Source of the DNA: Benincasa hispida
Taxonomy: Eukaryota; Streptophyta; Magnoliopsida; Cucurbitales; Cucurbitaceae
DNA length: 64,000 nucleotides
Direction of reading: 5' to 3'
Assembly: GCF_009727055.1 (NCBI RefSeq)
Contig: NC_052349.1
Span: forward strand, 40,769,501 to 40,833,500
Each line of letters begins with the position of its first letter. Position 1 is the first letter of the stretch. Under the pieces are notes generated by a model that did no database searches, was not told the DNA's origin, and was given only the letters and a program-made list of their open reading frames with translations. Positions 1-9,887 of the stretch are shown here, one piece after another. The translations under genes and the position numbers were made by a program.

Positions 1-1116
1 GTGGAATGATCCGTTAGTTAACGAATGTTGATTAGCTCTGTCTAAAGAGTTTAGCTAGCTAATCTCGGATCGTTGGAGCACATGATCTATAGGTCCATTA
101 GGTTCCCCTACTAGCTCATATGGAATAAACATAGAACAGTATGATAGAATAATTCGAATTGTTCGAATTATGTAGAGAGAAAGAAACCGATAAGTATATG
201 TGATATAGTAGTCTGGTTTTTCAGCTTAGAGATACAACTTTAATATTTAAATGTGATTTAAATATCAAGAATATGAAAATTTTCATATTCGGAAGCTCGG
301 AAATGATGGAAATGGTCAAAAAAGTAAAAAGTCAAAGAGTTGACTTTTGACTTTGAAAATTCAAACTTTGACCGACCTTATGTTCAAATTTGATTTGAAT
401 TTTGAGAAAATGAATGTGGATTCATGCTCGGGAGGTCAAAATTAGTCAACACGGGAAAAATCATAAAAGTCAAAATGTTGACTTTTTGGTCAAAGTTTGA
501 CTTTGACCAAATGACTATTTTTCCCTTTGACTATAGTTAGTGGAAAAATCCAAACTTTTGTTGGATAATTCTACTAACGAAAATAGTGGGCTAGGTGTTG
601 GCTTATAGTGGAGACATTAAGCCCACTAAGATAGTGGAATATAGGTGTTGGGTTTTTATGCATTTGGTTCATGCAATTGTTGCATGGATTTTTCTATAAA
701 TTAGACTTTCATTTTGAATGAAAATAGTTTTTTTTTTTTTTTTTTTTTGCAATTTTGAAAATTGGTTTTCCTATTTGGGCTGGAAAAATCACAACTTTGA
801 AAAAAAAGTAAAACCCAAACCTACCCAAATTTCATCTTATTTTCCATCTCTTTTCTCTCTCTCGGTTTTCTTCATCCAACAGGTCCCACAACTCGGTTCT
901 GAGTCCAGAGGATAGTACGTTGACTCTAGTGGTGGTTCGAAAGAGTTTGGGTCGAGATTCAACGAGGAAAAGCGGTTTTCAGGATCTTCAAAGGTTAATC
1001 CTACACTTTTAATTCACTGATTTTTCCTTTATGATGCATGCTTATTTCCTTTAATTTAAGAGCAATTAGAGTGTAATTAGATCCTAATTCCGTTGCGTAT
1101 GTTTCGTGCTCCGTCA
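1..1116 (+). repeat. 3' part of a copia-type LTR, cut by the window edge
   Basis: The first 150 bases (GTGGAATGATCCGTTAGTTAACG and what follows) match the middle of several other LTRs here, near 24255, 34413, 40034 and 42942. The closest full relative is the solo LTR at 39225-41142: both have the TTGAC-rich stretch, and both end with a CCGTTGYGYATG-like block followed by a CA end (here CCGTCA at 1111-1116). A TATA-like TATAAATTA lies at 695-703. The 5' half is outside the window, so whether this is a solo LTR or part of an element cannot be told. The 65-codon ORF around the poly-T run at 728-749 is not a gene. Confidence 0.7.
300..545. promoter_or_regulatory. Dense TTGAC (W-box core) cluster in LTR U3
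   Basis: More than ten TTGAC/GTCAA cores lie within about 250 bp, on both strands, many as full TTGACY or the reverse RGTCAA. The cluster ends about 150 bp upstream of the TATA-like site at 695-703. TTGACY is the known binding core of WRKY transcription factors. That the cluster controls LTR transcription is inference. A related LTR has the same enrichment at 40494-40625. Confidence 0.5.
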
Positions 1117-1498
1117 CAATTTTGCAATGGAATCCGATATGTTATTCTTGATAATTTGACATGAATGATCCTAGGGTTTATCTATTCAATATAGATATAA
1201 AGAATTTATGCTAACAGAAACAAGTTGAAAAGTGAATAAAACAAGTCCTTATCCACTGATATCCATCGAAAAAACTTGTTCGTTTGAAAAGGTTCAAATT
1301 TGGAAAGTACAACATGACGAAAATAAACCAATCTAAGTTTTTCGAGTTTCCATCGACACATAAGGCAATTTGTACTTAAGACCAACGATATTAAAATCTA
1401 AAAGAAAAATGAAATATGTAAGTAAAAGGAACTCAATAAAAACCATTAACAACACAAAAGAAAATTACTTATAAATCCAACAAGTAAGCCTATCAAAC
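1117..1498. other. Old flanking DNA: start of a degenerate A-rich tandem repeat
   Basis: No gene is visible. The last ~70 bp (AACTCAATAAAAACC..., then ACTTATAAATCCAACAAGTAAGCC) match the repeat units at 3922-4510. The solo LTR at 1499-3921 has therefore been inserted into one tandem-repeat block. Confidence 0.45.
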
Positions 1499-1679
1499 TA
1501 TTGGGATTGGTGTCCTAATTCTCCCAGAGTCTCGTTGTTTGTAATTATATACATTGTTTATGAATAAAATAATTGTTATTTCATTCTAGCATTTACTCAT
1601 CCAATAAACAAAGCTCCATGGTTATCTTACGTAAACTTAAGCATGTATATGAGATATACATGTGAATCATGCCTTAAGT

Positions 1680-2305
1680 GATAACCTAAATAGGTTTGTA
1701 GTATAAGGATTAAGGAGGGATTCTTGATCATGGTGACACTATGGATACAACCCGCTTTGTAAAGGTTTGCAAGTGTTGTAAACTACTACAGATGGTAAAC
1801 CCTGACCATTCATGTGGAGTCATGCGAGCGGGGGTGTCCTATACAAAGAGTTTGTACAAGACCGGACCACGAGATGACTAGTCTCTGTATATAACGTCGT
1901 TGATACTGGAGACTTATCTCACCTAAACGACCATAGGTGACACAACCTCAATCCTGAGTGTTTTGAGAACTTCTGCATTTAAGGGTGGTCCTGATAACCT
2001 AAATAGGTCTGTAGTATAAGGATTAAGGAGGGATTCCTGATCATGGTGACACTACGGATACAACCCGCTTTGTAAAGGTTTGCAAGTGTTGTAAACTACT
2101 ACAGATGGTAGACCCTGACCATTCATGTGGAGTCATGCAAGCGGAGGTGTCCTATACAAAGAGTTTGTACAAGACCGGACCACGAGATGATTAGTCTCTG
2201 TATATAACGCCGTTGATACTGGAGACTTACATCTCACCTAAACGACCATAGGTGACACGACCTCAATCCTGAGTGTTTTGAGAACTCCTACATTTAAGGG
2301 TAGTT
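1680..2305 (+). repeat. Two-copy 313-bp tandem duplication inside the solo LTR
   Basis: Unit 1 runs 1680-1992 and unit 2 runs 1993-2305; both open with GATAACCTAAATAGG and are nearly identical. Related LTRs at 11658, 20940 and 36749 carry this segment once, so it is a copy-specific duplication. Confidence 0.85.
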
Positions 2306-3275
2306 CTTTGATTAGTATGGGTGAAAGTGGCCAGGTTTCCAACTCAACATGCCTACCTTTTTGGGGAGTTGTCTGATCTGGGAGCTGGGAATTCAATTAC
2401 ACAAAATGGAATTCACTCATTCCCTGAAGCAGGGGTAAGTAGATAGATTGCTCCCTTAAGGGCTGATTCCGGGGCTTGAACATAATGGCCACAGTTTCTC
2501 TTTGGAAGAGAGAACTCAATCATAATAGGACTATGACTTATGTTCATTAGAGGAATCAGTGGTACTTAAGGAGTTAGATGTAACTATAGGGGCATAACAG
2601 TTATTGGTCGAGTTATACTTACGATCGATCTGTGAAGGGTTGTCACACTGTTGATTGGTTAAGATGGACACATAATATATCTGTTGTAAGGAGAGTTCAG
2701 TTGTCGGTCTTTAGTGGAGTGTCTGACAATTCACGGATAGTGTATCCCGTGACTAAAGAGTTTAGTTAGTTATTCATGTACCGTTGGAGCTTCGAGGTTC
2801 ATAAAGTCCATAAGGTTCCATTGGTAGCTCAATGGATTCAAGTTGAGGATCAGTTCTTGGTGTTGATTTGAGATGTTCAAATTGACAAGAGGTAATTCGA
2901 TTATATATGATATGATCGATGTGGTATATGAGATACATCAAATGGAGGGTTAATGTAAATGAGATTTACATTAAGTGCCATGGAATAGAAAAAGAGCAAT
3001 AGTTTGTATGTTTTATAAGATGAAATATTAAAACTATAGGTTATAAATATATTATGATAAGTTGGTTATCATTTATATTTATAATAATATTAATTATTGG
3101 ATAATTATCTCTTTTTCTCTAATAACCAATTGAGTGGAAGGTTATTGGTAGTTTCATGATAATCGTGAGATAAAAGGAAATATGTTTTCCTAATTTTAGT
3201 AAGATTTGCAAAGTTGTTAATTTGAGATTTCCAATCTCGAAAATTACTCTCAGATAGTTATCAAGTAAATTAGAT

Positions 3276-3475
3276 TTTCTAAACGACAGCTTGGAGTTAG
3301 TTAGACGATCGTGGAGTGTTCTTACACGATAGACACTCAGCTAGACGATGAGTTAAATGATCATATAGCTTTTGCTAGACGATCGCATAACTTTTACTAA
3401 ACGATTGGGCATCGACCTATACGATAGGCTGTTTCATCTCTCACTTGCTCAATCGTTTACACGATTGTTCTTCCT
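3276..3475. repeat. Cluster of CTAxACGATCG/ACGAT motifs in the LTR R/U5 region
   Basis: Motifs such as CTAAACGACAG, TTAGACGATCGTGG, ACACGATAG and GCTAGACGATCGC recur every 20-30 bp. Similar clusters occur at 25486-26130, 38196-38390 and 62331-62620. Many units approach the palindrome CTAxACGATCGTxTAG. Function unknown. Confidence 0.6.
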
Positions 3476-3921
3476 CCAGTTTTCTACCTCTAACCAAGTC
3501 CACACAGAGCCTACCCTCTAGATTCTCACACCGAGAATACCGAGGTAACCTCTTTGGTAGTGTCATACTCAACTTGACACAGTCAAGGTTCTGTAGAGGT
3601 CGTTAGCAGTGTTCGAGGTGTTCATGACGTTGGCGATCGCTTAGTTCGAGTTCGCTATGATCGTGTAGTGTAGCGATCATATTGGACGAATGTTCATGTG
3701 TTGCTATGTTGCTGTGATCGAGCATTCATGATCAAGGAACTTGAAGATGGGTCTTCAAAGGTTTATTAATTCATTCCCTTGATCATATACATGTTGTAAT
3801 TTCTGTTTTATGCATAACCATATGTTTCCATTTGTGATTGTAATTATAATGTTCATATACGATTGAAATTTGGAAAGATCCTTCCGCTGCTCATGGAAAT
3901 CCTCGTGTCTGATTTCCTTCA

Positions 3922-4510
3922 TAAACTACTTTAGAAAAATGCATAAACACAACCAAAAATACTTAGAAACTTATAAACACAAACGACTAAATGGAAGCCA
4001 TAAATGAAGTTATCAACCTGAGCAAGTAAGCCTATAAAAACTAGGAGAAAATACTGATAGAACTCAAATTCACTTGACAAATGCACAAACATAAGTAAAA
4101 AAGAACTTATAATAATTAAACACAAACAACTCAACTTATAATTAGAAAAACTAAAGTCAACAATGTATTGAAACTCATGAACTAAGATGAACTCAATAGA
4201 CACTATAAACAACTCAATGAAAACTTACTTATAAGTCCAAACAAGTAAACCTATCAAACGAAAATAAAATACTAATGGCAACCATTTTCATTACAAAAAT
4301 ACATAAACATAAGGAAAAAAAATTTATAAACAACTACACACAAACAACTCAATAAAACATAAGGAAAAATTCATGAACTAAAATGAATTCAATGGAACCA
4401 TAACAACTCAATAAAAAACTACGTAGCAAGTAAGCCCGTCAGACTAAAAACAGAAAAACTAATAAAAAATATTTTCATAAGGCAAAATATATAAACATAA
4501 ACAAAATCTA
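3922..4510. repeat. Degenerate ~200-bp A-rich tandem repeat
   Basis: The phrase CAAGTAAGCC and close variants recurs near 1481, 4022, 4238 and 4426. It is accompanied by ACTTATAAACACAAAC, AACTCAATAAAA and TACATAAACATAAGG blocks in the same order, which gives a period of roughly 190-215 bp. The hydrophobic minus-strand ORF here (3931-4212) is a by-product of the A-rich repeat. The block may lie in an intron or flank of the PPR pseudogene beside it. Confidence 0.5.
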
Positions 4511-4654
4511 TTGTTATGAGTAATGAGTAATGACATTAGCCACTTAACCACAACTCTGTTGCCCTTTAAAAGTAGTAGAGATCCTGGTTCAAGAATTGAA
4601 GCTAATTGAACTCCACCAGTCTTGTCCTAGGAAACATGAGAACCACACCAAGAG

Positions 4655-5610
4655 TTAACCCACTTGGTCTTTCTTGAGAAAAGCGTTCAGATCAGAGTTG
4701 TAGGTGTTGAGTTTTAAGCTAGTTCCCAAGCCTTCCATATGATCTAAAATTTCAAGGGCAACATCAAATTTGTCAGACCTAATAAACACATCGAGAAGAA
4801 CCTTGAAAGCTATGAAGCACAGACACAGGTACGACTACACGATACGGATACGATCGGATACAACGATTCGTTAATTTCTAAAAAAACTAAGATACAAATA
4901 CATCTAAGGATGCATCATTTTTTTATATATTTGTTTAATATATATATTTCTGAAAAAAGAGGATACTGATACGTTGAAGATACATTTTCTTTTTCTTTAA
5001 GAAAATCTAGGATGTAGATAAATTTAGCATACAAGTTAATAACAACAGCACAAAATAGAATACAGACACTGAAATACAATACAAAAAAAGCAACATCTAA
5101 GATGTTGAAGTACAATAGTTAATAAAATGTAATAGAAAAGTGACTCATATTGCAAAGAAGAAGAAGAAGAAGATTAGAGGGAGAAGTATGAAGATAAACG
5201 AAGAACTTCTTCATTGAATTGTTGGAAATATCCAAATGTTTATATTTTGGTGGACTTTGTGGGGACTCAAATGTAAAGATGGAGATTAGATGATTTTAGT
5301 TTAGGGTTTGGTCCGTTATTTATTTATTTTTTTTCCTTTTAGTTTTGGATTCGAGTAGTGAGCTTTTTAAATAGGTTGCCTAGTTTTAGATCGGGAAAGA
5401 TTAGATGAGTGTCTTTTTTCTTTAAAAAAGTATGCGTGGAAATAGATACGTCAAATCGCATGTCAGATGTGTATCTGAAAAATATCTGCAAGTATCGATA
5501 TCCGATACGTGTCTGATACAGATTCTTTGTCTCACATGAGAAGTATTTGTGCTTCATAGCTTGAAAGTGTGAGAATCAACCATGATACTTAGTAGATGAA
5601 GGACATCAAG
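4655..5610 (-). pseudogene. PPR (pentatricopeptide repeat) protein fragment, split by a transposon
   Basis: Reading leftward on the minus strand and skipping the insert at 4811-5567, one frame gives MVDSHTFKVLLDVFIRSDK, then FDVALEILDHMEGLG, then LKLNTYNSDLNAFLKKDQVG and a stop at 4655. The spacing and residues (SHTFKVLLDVF at a repeat start, ALEILDHMEGLG in helix B, NTYNS at the next repeat start) are those of plant PPR motifs. PPR proteins bind organellar RNA. Only about one and a half repeats remain, no start codon or targeting peptide is visible, and the frame ends early. It is a dead gene or an isolated exon. Which PPR gene it came from cannot be told. Confidence 0.6.
4811..5559. mobile_element. 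Non-autonomous TIR transposon (MITE-like), 749 bp, in the PPR fragment
   Basis: It has perfect 12-bp terminal inverted repeats, CTATGAAGCACA at the left and TGTGCTTCATAG at the right. These are flanked by a perfect 8-bp target duplication, CTTGAAAG, at 4803-4810 and 5560-5567. An 8-bp duplication is typical of the hAT superfamily; a 9-bp Mutator duplication would need an extra base that does not match. Subterminal GATACG-rich repeats (4849-4865; 5490-5520) point inward from both ends. A GAA microsatellite lies near 5156-5175. There is no transposase ORF. Excising it restores the PPR reading frame. Confidence 0.75.
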
Positions 5611-6998
5611 GGGAGTAAAAGGGGAGCCTGGTAGATGAAGAACTTGATAGTCAACATTGAATAACTTTGAATATTAAACTATAATGATTTATTGTGATCC
5701 ATAAATATGAAGAAAAAAATATTGACTAACTTTGAATAGTCAAAACTCTAGCTTGCTGAAAATTTCAAAACTAGTCAACCCGATACACACCTTAGACTCC
5801 TTTCCATTGGACATCAATATGAGATTAAATATGTTGGTTCTGTTCCTATGTCTAGAGAATGATTCAATCATTTAGAAAGCTTGCAAACTTTATTTATTAA
5901 GAAATTTTTGAGTAAAAAAGAAAACTTGTACTAGAAGAATTTTGGGCTTAAATATCGGTTGACAACCGACATTAAAGATAGTGTTATTAAAGTCCTTTAA
6001 TGTCGGTTGTCTTTAATGTCGGTTTTAAACCGACTTTAAAGGGCTTTAATAATACTGTCTTTAATGTCGGTTGACACTAAAGCCCTTTAATATTGGTTCC
6101 TTGAAGATAAGTTAAACGACAAAACTACATCATTTATTAAGATTTGAAGAATGAAAAAGAAAAAATAGAATCTTACGGACAAAAGCATAACCAACTTATT
6201 AAAATTGTAAAGTTAGAAAAAAACAATTGAACTATCTTCCTCTAGGCTTTATGGACATGTTATCACAAGATCTTCAGGAAAAATGGGAGTTAAGTGTAAA
6301 TCTTCATAATTAATGAGAATAGAAAAGAAAATGGTTAAAGATCAAGAGATCAATAGCTTGGATAATAGAAACAACCAAACATTTCATTGTTTGGAGAACT
6401 CATCTAAGCAAGACCTAAATGGAGAGGCCATAGTTTTTATCAAAACAAAATGGATCCTAGTGTTGGACTGAGTTAACCAAATTGGAGGAAAACTATGTTG
6501 GCACTAACATTGACTGCAAAATTTAGTAAGTCGTTGATGCAATCAAGGAAAGTTTCTCAATACAACTTCTTCCTGTGTGCAAACCAAAAGGAGAAAAAAG
6601 AAACTAATCTTCAAACCTCTTATAAACAACCAGAAAGTAAATTAAGTACAGTTTTACCTTGAGAAAGTTAACTGATGAAACTTCTTGTAAACTTGCTCAA
6701 ACACTTCTATCCCTTATTTTTGGTTGCCTTTGTTGCAGAATAGAACCACAAACATCTCTGGCAAGTTAGCCCAAAAACAAGCTACACCCATCTAATAAGA
6801 TGTTTAAATAGTTGGCACATCAGTTGTTACATTGGTCATTGACAACTAGCATTTAACCATTGAAATAAGATAGCAGCAAATAACAGTCATTAATAGCTTG
6901 CATCAAGACAAATAAAATTAAAACAAATACGAGTGTCTAAGTACTTGTGCATTCAACAATTGTTCAGCAGAGAGAAGTTATGCACTACGCAGATTAAT
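5568..6998. other. Intergenic or intron DNA with a CACTA-like terminus
   Basis: Apart from the CACTA-like palindromes at 5928-6110 I see only AT-rich sequence with no convincing ORF. It lies between two gene fragments (PPR and SDR), both on the minus strand. It may include introns of the SDR gene, but no exon could be recognised with confidence. Confidence 0.35.
5928..6110. mobile_element. CACTA-type transposon end or MITE remnant
   Basis: TACTAGAAGAATTTTGGGCTT resembles the CACTACAAGAAAT terminus of plant CACTA elements. It is followed by alternating direct and inverted copies of TTTAATGTCGGTT and AACCGACATTAAAG, as in CACTA subterminal regions. No second terminus or target duplication was found. 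Confidence 0.4.
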
Positions 6999-7229
6999 TC
7001 ACAAATTAATTTCAAAAAAAGGAAAAAAAATCACAAGAATGCCGAGGGCTTGAAAATTGGAAGTGAACCAGGTGGCCAAGGCGTTAATGGAGATAGGATC
7101 GGAAACATCGAGACGGTAGAAGAGAACATGGAGTCCTTCATTTCGTAGTGTTTCAACAACGGCCTTCAGTCCTCTTCCTTCATCTCTCACCGTTAATATC
7201 ACAGTGAGTTCTGATTGCACTGATTCCAC
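6999..7229 (-). pseudogene. Fragment of a short-chain dehydrogenase/reductase (CBR1/neomenthol dehydrogenase-like)
   Basis: The minus-strand frame contains TVILTVRDEGRG, then AVVETLRNEGLHVLFYRLDV, then SDPISINALATWF and LGILV. This is the beta2-to-beta4 part of a Rossmann fold of the plant carbonyl reductase/(+)-neomenthol dehydrogenase/salutaridine reductase group. RDExRG follows beta2 at the NADP(H)-selective site, and LDVSDPxSI is the adenine-contacting segment. The upstream GxxxGIG cofactor loop and the downstream NNAG and YxxxK catalytic motifs are absent. After LGILV the frame runs into A/T-rich sequence, possibly an intron, and at the other end it abuts copia element B. About 65 codons of an enzyme of ~300 residues remain, so it is a dead remnant or an isolated exon. 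Confidence 0.6.
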
Positions 7230-7234
7230 TCATG

Positions 7235-7870
7235 TTTCTCCCTGAATGTTCACACCGTGAGATTCATGTTTTATCTCATGGTGTCCTAGGAGCATCCCCT
7301 TCGGATGGTGTTTGCATGAGTCAATATCAAGGTGAACGGAGAGAGTGTTTATAGTAAGTGGGTGAAGGGTGTGTGTCAACACGTCCTACGGTCTCTGTCA
7401 TTGGTTCACACCGTGAGATCATTCTGTACTCCCTCGTGGCGCCCTGGGAGCATCCTCCTTTAGATGGGTTTTTTGTGGTCAAAATCAAGGTGAACTCCAG
7501 AAATGGATAGGGTCGCTTCAAGTTTTACCCCAATCGAATTTTTTCCCTTTGGATTGGCTACTTGGGACGGATCTCTAGGGCCTAAAATGGTGGGTCACAC
7601 TTATGAAAAATTGTTAAGCCAGTTCATGTTTCTTGACCAAATCAATGATGGCTAGTCGTTATAAGAGCAAGAGTTGTTCTGATATTAATGACTGGTTGAG
7701 AATTTCTCAATTCATATGAGGGATAATTCACCTCCCTTCGGTGGCTTTTGTCCTAAACCTTTGAAGCTTCATTGCGAAACTAGATGTCACACAGGGTTCA
7801 TGTTAGTTTTGTTAAACCATATTGGATGTTGTATGTTTTTCAACAGGTATTTGCTTAAAACCTAACGTAG
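7235..7870 (+). other. Leader region of copia element B
   Basis: It is non-coding sequence that matches the pre-gag leader of element C. The shared block carries repeated GTGTCACCCTGGAAG/TGGCGCCCTGGGAGCATCC-like segments and GGTCTCYGYCATTRGTT. Plant copia elements often have such long leaders between PBS and gag. Confidence 0.5.
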
Positions 7871-7874
7871 GTCA

Positions 7875-8410
7875 ATGTGTTTTCGTTTTCAACAACATGT
7901 TTGTATTCTGTTGAATGCCTTTAATTTGACCAATTACATACAGTGGAAAGAGTCTTGTAAAACGTATCTCACGGTAAACAACTCGAATTTATCATGGTTG
8001 AGGAGTGTCTTCAAGTCCCGACCCTTGATGCACCGTGAAGTGTTCGTAATGCATATGAGATGTGGATGAAGGCTAATTCATTGGTCCAGCTTCACATATT
8101 GGCTAGCATACCTGATGCTTTGGCCAAAAAGGTTAAGAACATGGTCATTGTACGTGAGATCATGGACTCGTTGCAAGATTTGTTTGAACATCAGTTCTTA
8201 CTTTTCGAGTACAAAGGGATGGATGACAAAACCAGTAGTGTCAATTCCCAAGTTAAACTCCAAGAAGAGGAAGCAATTGTTGCTAACTCTGTTGAAGTTC
8301 ATAGAAGAGAAGTGTTCTCTGACATGGAACTTAGAGATTATTTAGATTCTAATACTGATCCCACTACTCTCCAAAAGAGAAGGATGTCTAAAGACAATAA
8401 ATTTGATTGA
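7875..8410 (+). pseudogene. Copia gag remnant (element B)
   Basis: Two overlapping frames carry copia gag (UBN2-like) motifs: NYIQWKESCKTYLTVNN at 7935-7985, then ILASIPDALAKKV and MVIVREIMDSLQDLF at 8090-8185. A frame change separates the two. The zinc-knuckle region (CX2CX4HX4C) that should follow is missing, apparently through a deletion between about 8220 and 8430. The protein would normally form the virus-like particle. It cannot be made intact here. Confidence 0.65.
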
Positions 8411-8431
8411 TTGTCTTGGAGACGTGTTTGG

Positions 8432-9816
8432 TATAGAATGATGATTCTTCTTGGATCCTTAATTCGGGTGTTACTAATCACGTCAGTTCCTCTTACCAAA
8501 TATTTAGTTCCTGGCAAACGTTGCCACAGGGAGTGACTCTTCGTGTCGGTACTAGTGAGGTTATTTTAGCTGTTGTTGTAGGTAGGCTGAAGTTATTTTT
8601 GGATAAGAAACGTTATCTGTTACTGGATAATGTTTTCATAGTTCCCCATATTAAGAGGAACTTAATCTCGGTGTCTTGTCTCATTGAACAAGGTTATACC
8701 ATCTTCTTTTCTGAGAATAAAGTGTTTACTTTCAAGAATGGAATGGAGATTGGTTTTGATTCAATAGAAAGTAACTTATATGTACTAAGGTCGTTAATCA
8801 TTAAAGCCTTGTTTAACACTGAAATATTCAGTACAACGACAATAGCTAAAAGACCAAAGTTTTCTCCTAAGGAAAACACCCATCTTTGGCATCTGAGGTT
8901 AGGTCACATCAACCTTAATAGGATTGAGTAGTTGGTGAAATGTGGACTTCTAAATAGTTTAGAAGAAAACTCCTTGTCAGTGTGTGAATCATGTCTCGAA
9001 GGCAAGATGACCAAACGACCTTTTACTGGAAAAGGTTACAGAGCCAAGGAAGCCTTAGAGCTTGTACATTCTGACCTCCGTGGTTCGATGAGTGTTAGGA
9101 CTCGAGGTGGGCATGAATATTTCATCTCTTTCATAGATGATTATTCAAGGTATGGATATCTCTACCTAATGCAACGTAAGTCTGAAGCCCTTGACAAGTT
9201 CAAGGAGTACAAGGCTGAAGTTGAAAACTTGTTAGGTAAGAAGATAAAAACACTACGATCTGATCGTGGTAGAGAGTATATGGACCTCCAATTTCAGAAC
9301 TATATGATAGAACATGAGATTGTGCCCCAATTCTCGGCCCTAAGTACACCTCAGCAAAATGGTGTATCAGAAAGAAGAAACAAAACCTTGTTGGACATGG
9401 TTCGGTCTATGATGAGTTATATTCATCTTCCAGACTCGTATTGGGGTTTTGCAATGGAGACTACATGCTACATTTTGAACAACGTTCCCTTGAAAAGTGT
9501 TTCTGAAACACCTTTTGAGTTGTGGAGAGGTCGTAAAGGTCGTCACTTCAAGATTTGAGGGTGTCCGGCACATGTGCTTATGAGTAACCCAAAGAAGTTG
9601 GAACCGCGTTCGAAAGTTTGCCTCTTTGCAGGTGACCCCAGGGAAACGAGGGGTGGATACTTCTATGATCCGAGTGAGAAAAAAGTGTTTGTTTCACCAA
9701 ATGTTATCTTATTGGAAGAAGACCATATAAGGGATCATAAGCCACGAAGTAAGATTGTTTTACAAGAGATTTCTGGTGAGACCGAGACTAATGAGGGTTC
9801 AACAAAAGTTTTTTAA
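8432..9816 (+). pseudogene. Copia protease-integrase remnant (element B)
   Basis: Near 8440 the protease active-site triplet reads NSG (SWILNSGVTNHV) instead of DSG/DTG, so the catalytic aspartate is lost. The zinc-binding HHCC segment is readable as HLWHLRLGHINLNRIE then CESCLEGKMTKR (8880-9015), broken by a TAG at 8929-8931. The catalytic core follows with HSDLRG, RSDRGREYMD and NGVSERRN, giving the D, D and E of the DDE triad. A TGA at 9556-9558 and a TAA at 9814-9816 interrupt it. The C-terminal CPAH...NPKKLEPRSKVCLF block is preserved. Confidence 0.8.
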
Positions 9817-9887
9817 CAGACTAATAAATCAACAAGAGTTGTTGAGGTCAATACATCTAGTCAACCAGCTTAATAGTTGAGACTACC

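Larger units (their letters stand above)
1499..3921 (+). mobile_element. Solo copia LTR with an internal 313-bp tandem duplication
   Basis: It starts TATTGGGATTGG, a decayed TGTTGGGATTGR start as at 36749 and 11658, and ends GATTTCCTTCA, as in the LTR ending near 38833. The flanking 5-mers are CAAAC (1494-1498) and TAAAC (3922-3926), which match at 4 of 5 positions and suit an old target-site duplication. No coding region or second LTR is attached, so it is a solo LTR left by LTR-LTR recombination. At 2423 bp it is longer than its relatives because of the duplication at 1680-2305. Confidence 0.75.

Noticed and set aside
718..915. 65-codon plus-strand ORF beginning in a poly-T run
   Set aside because: It begins with a poly-Phe artefact inside an LTR and is not conserved in the related LTR at 39225-41142.
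3931..4212. 93-codon hydrophobic minus-strand ORF
   Set aside because: Low-complexity product of an A-rich tandem repeat; no domain and no conserved frame between repeat units.
7327..7521. 64-codon minus-strand ORF in the element B leader
   Set aside because: Lies in leader sequence repeated at 27415-27720, where the frame is not conserved.
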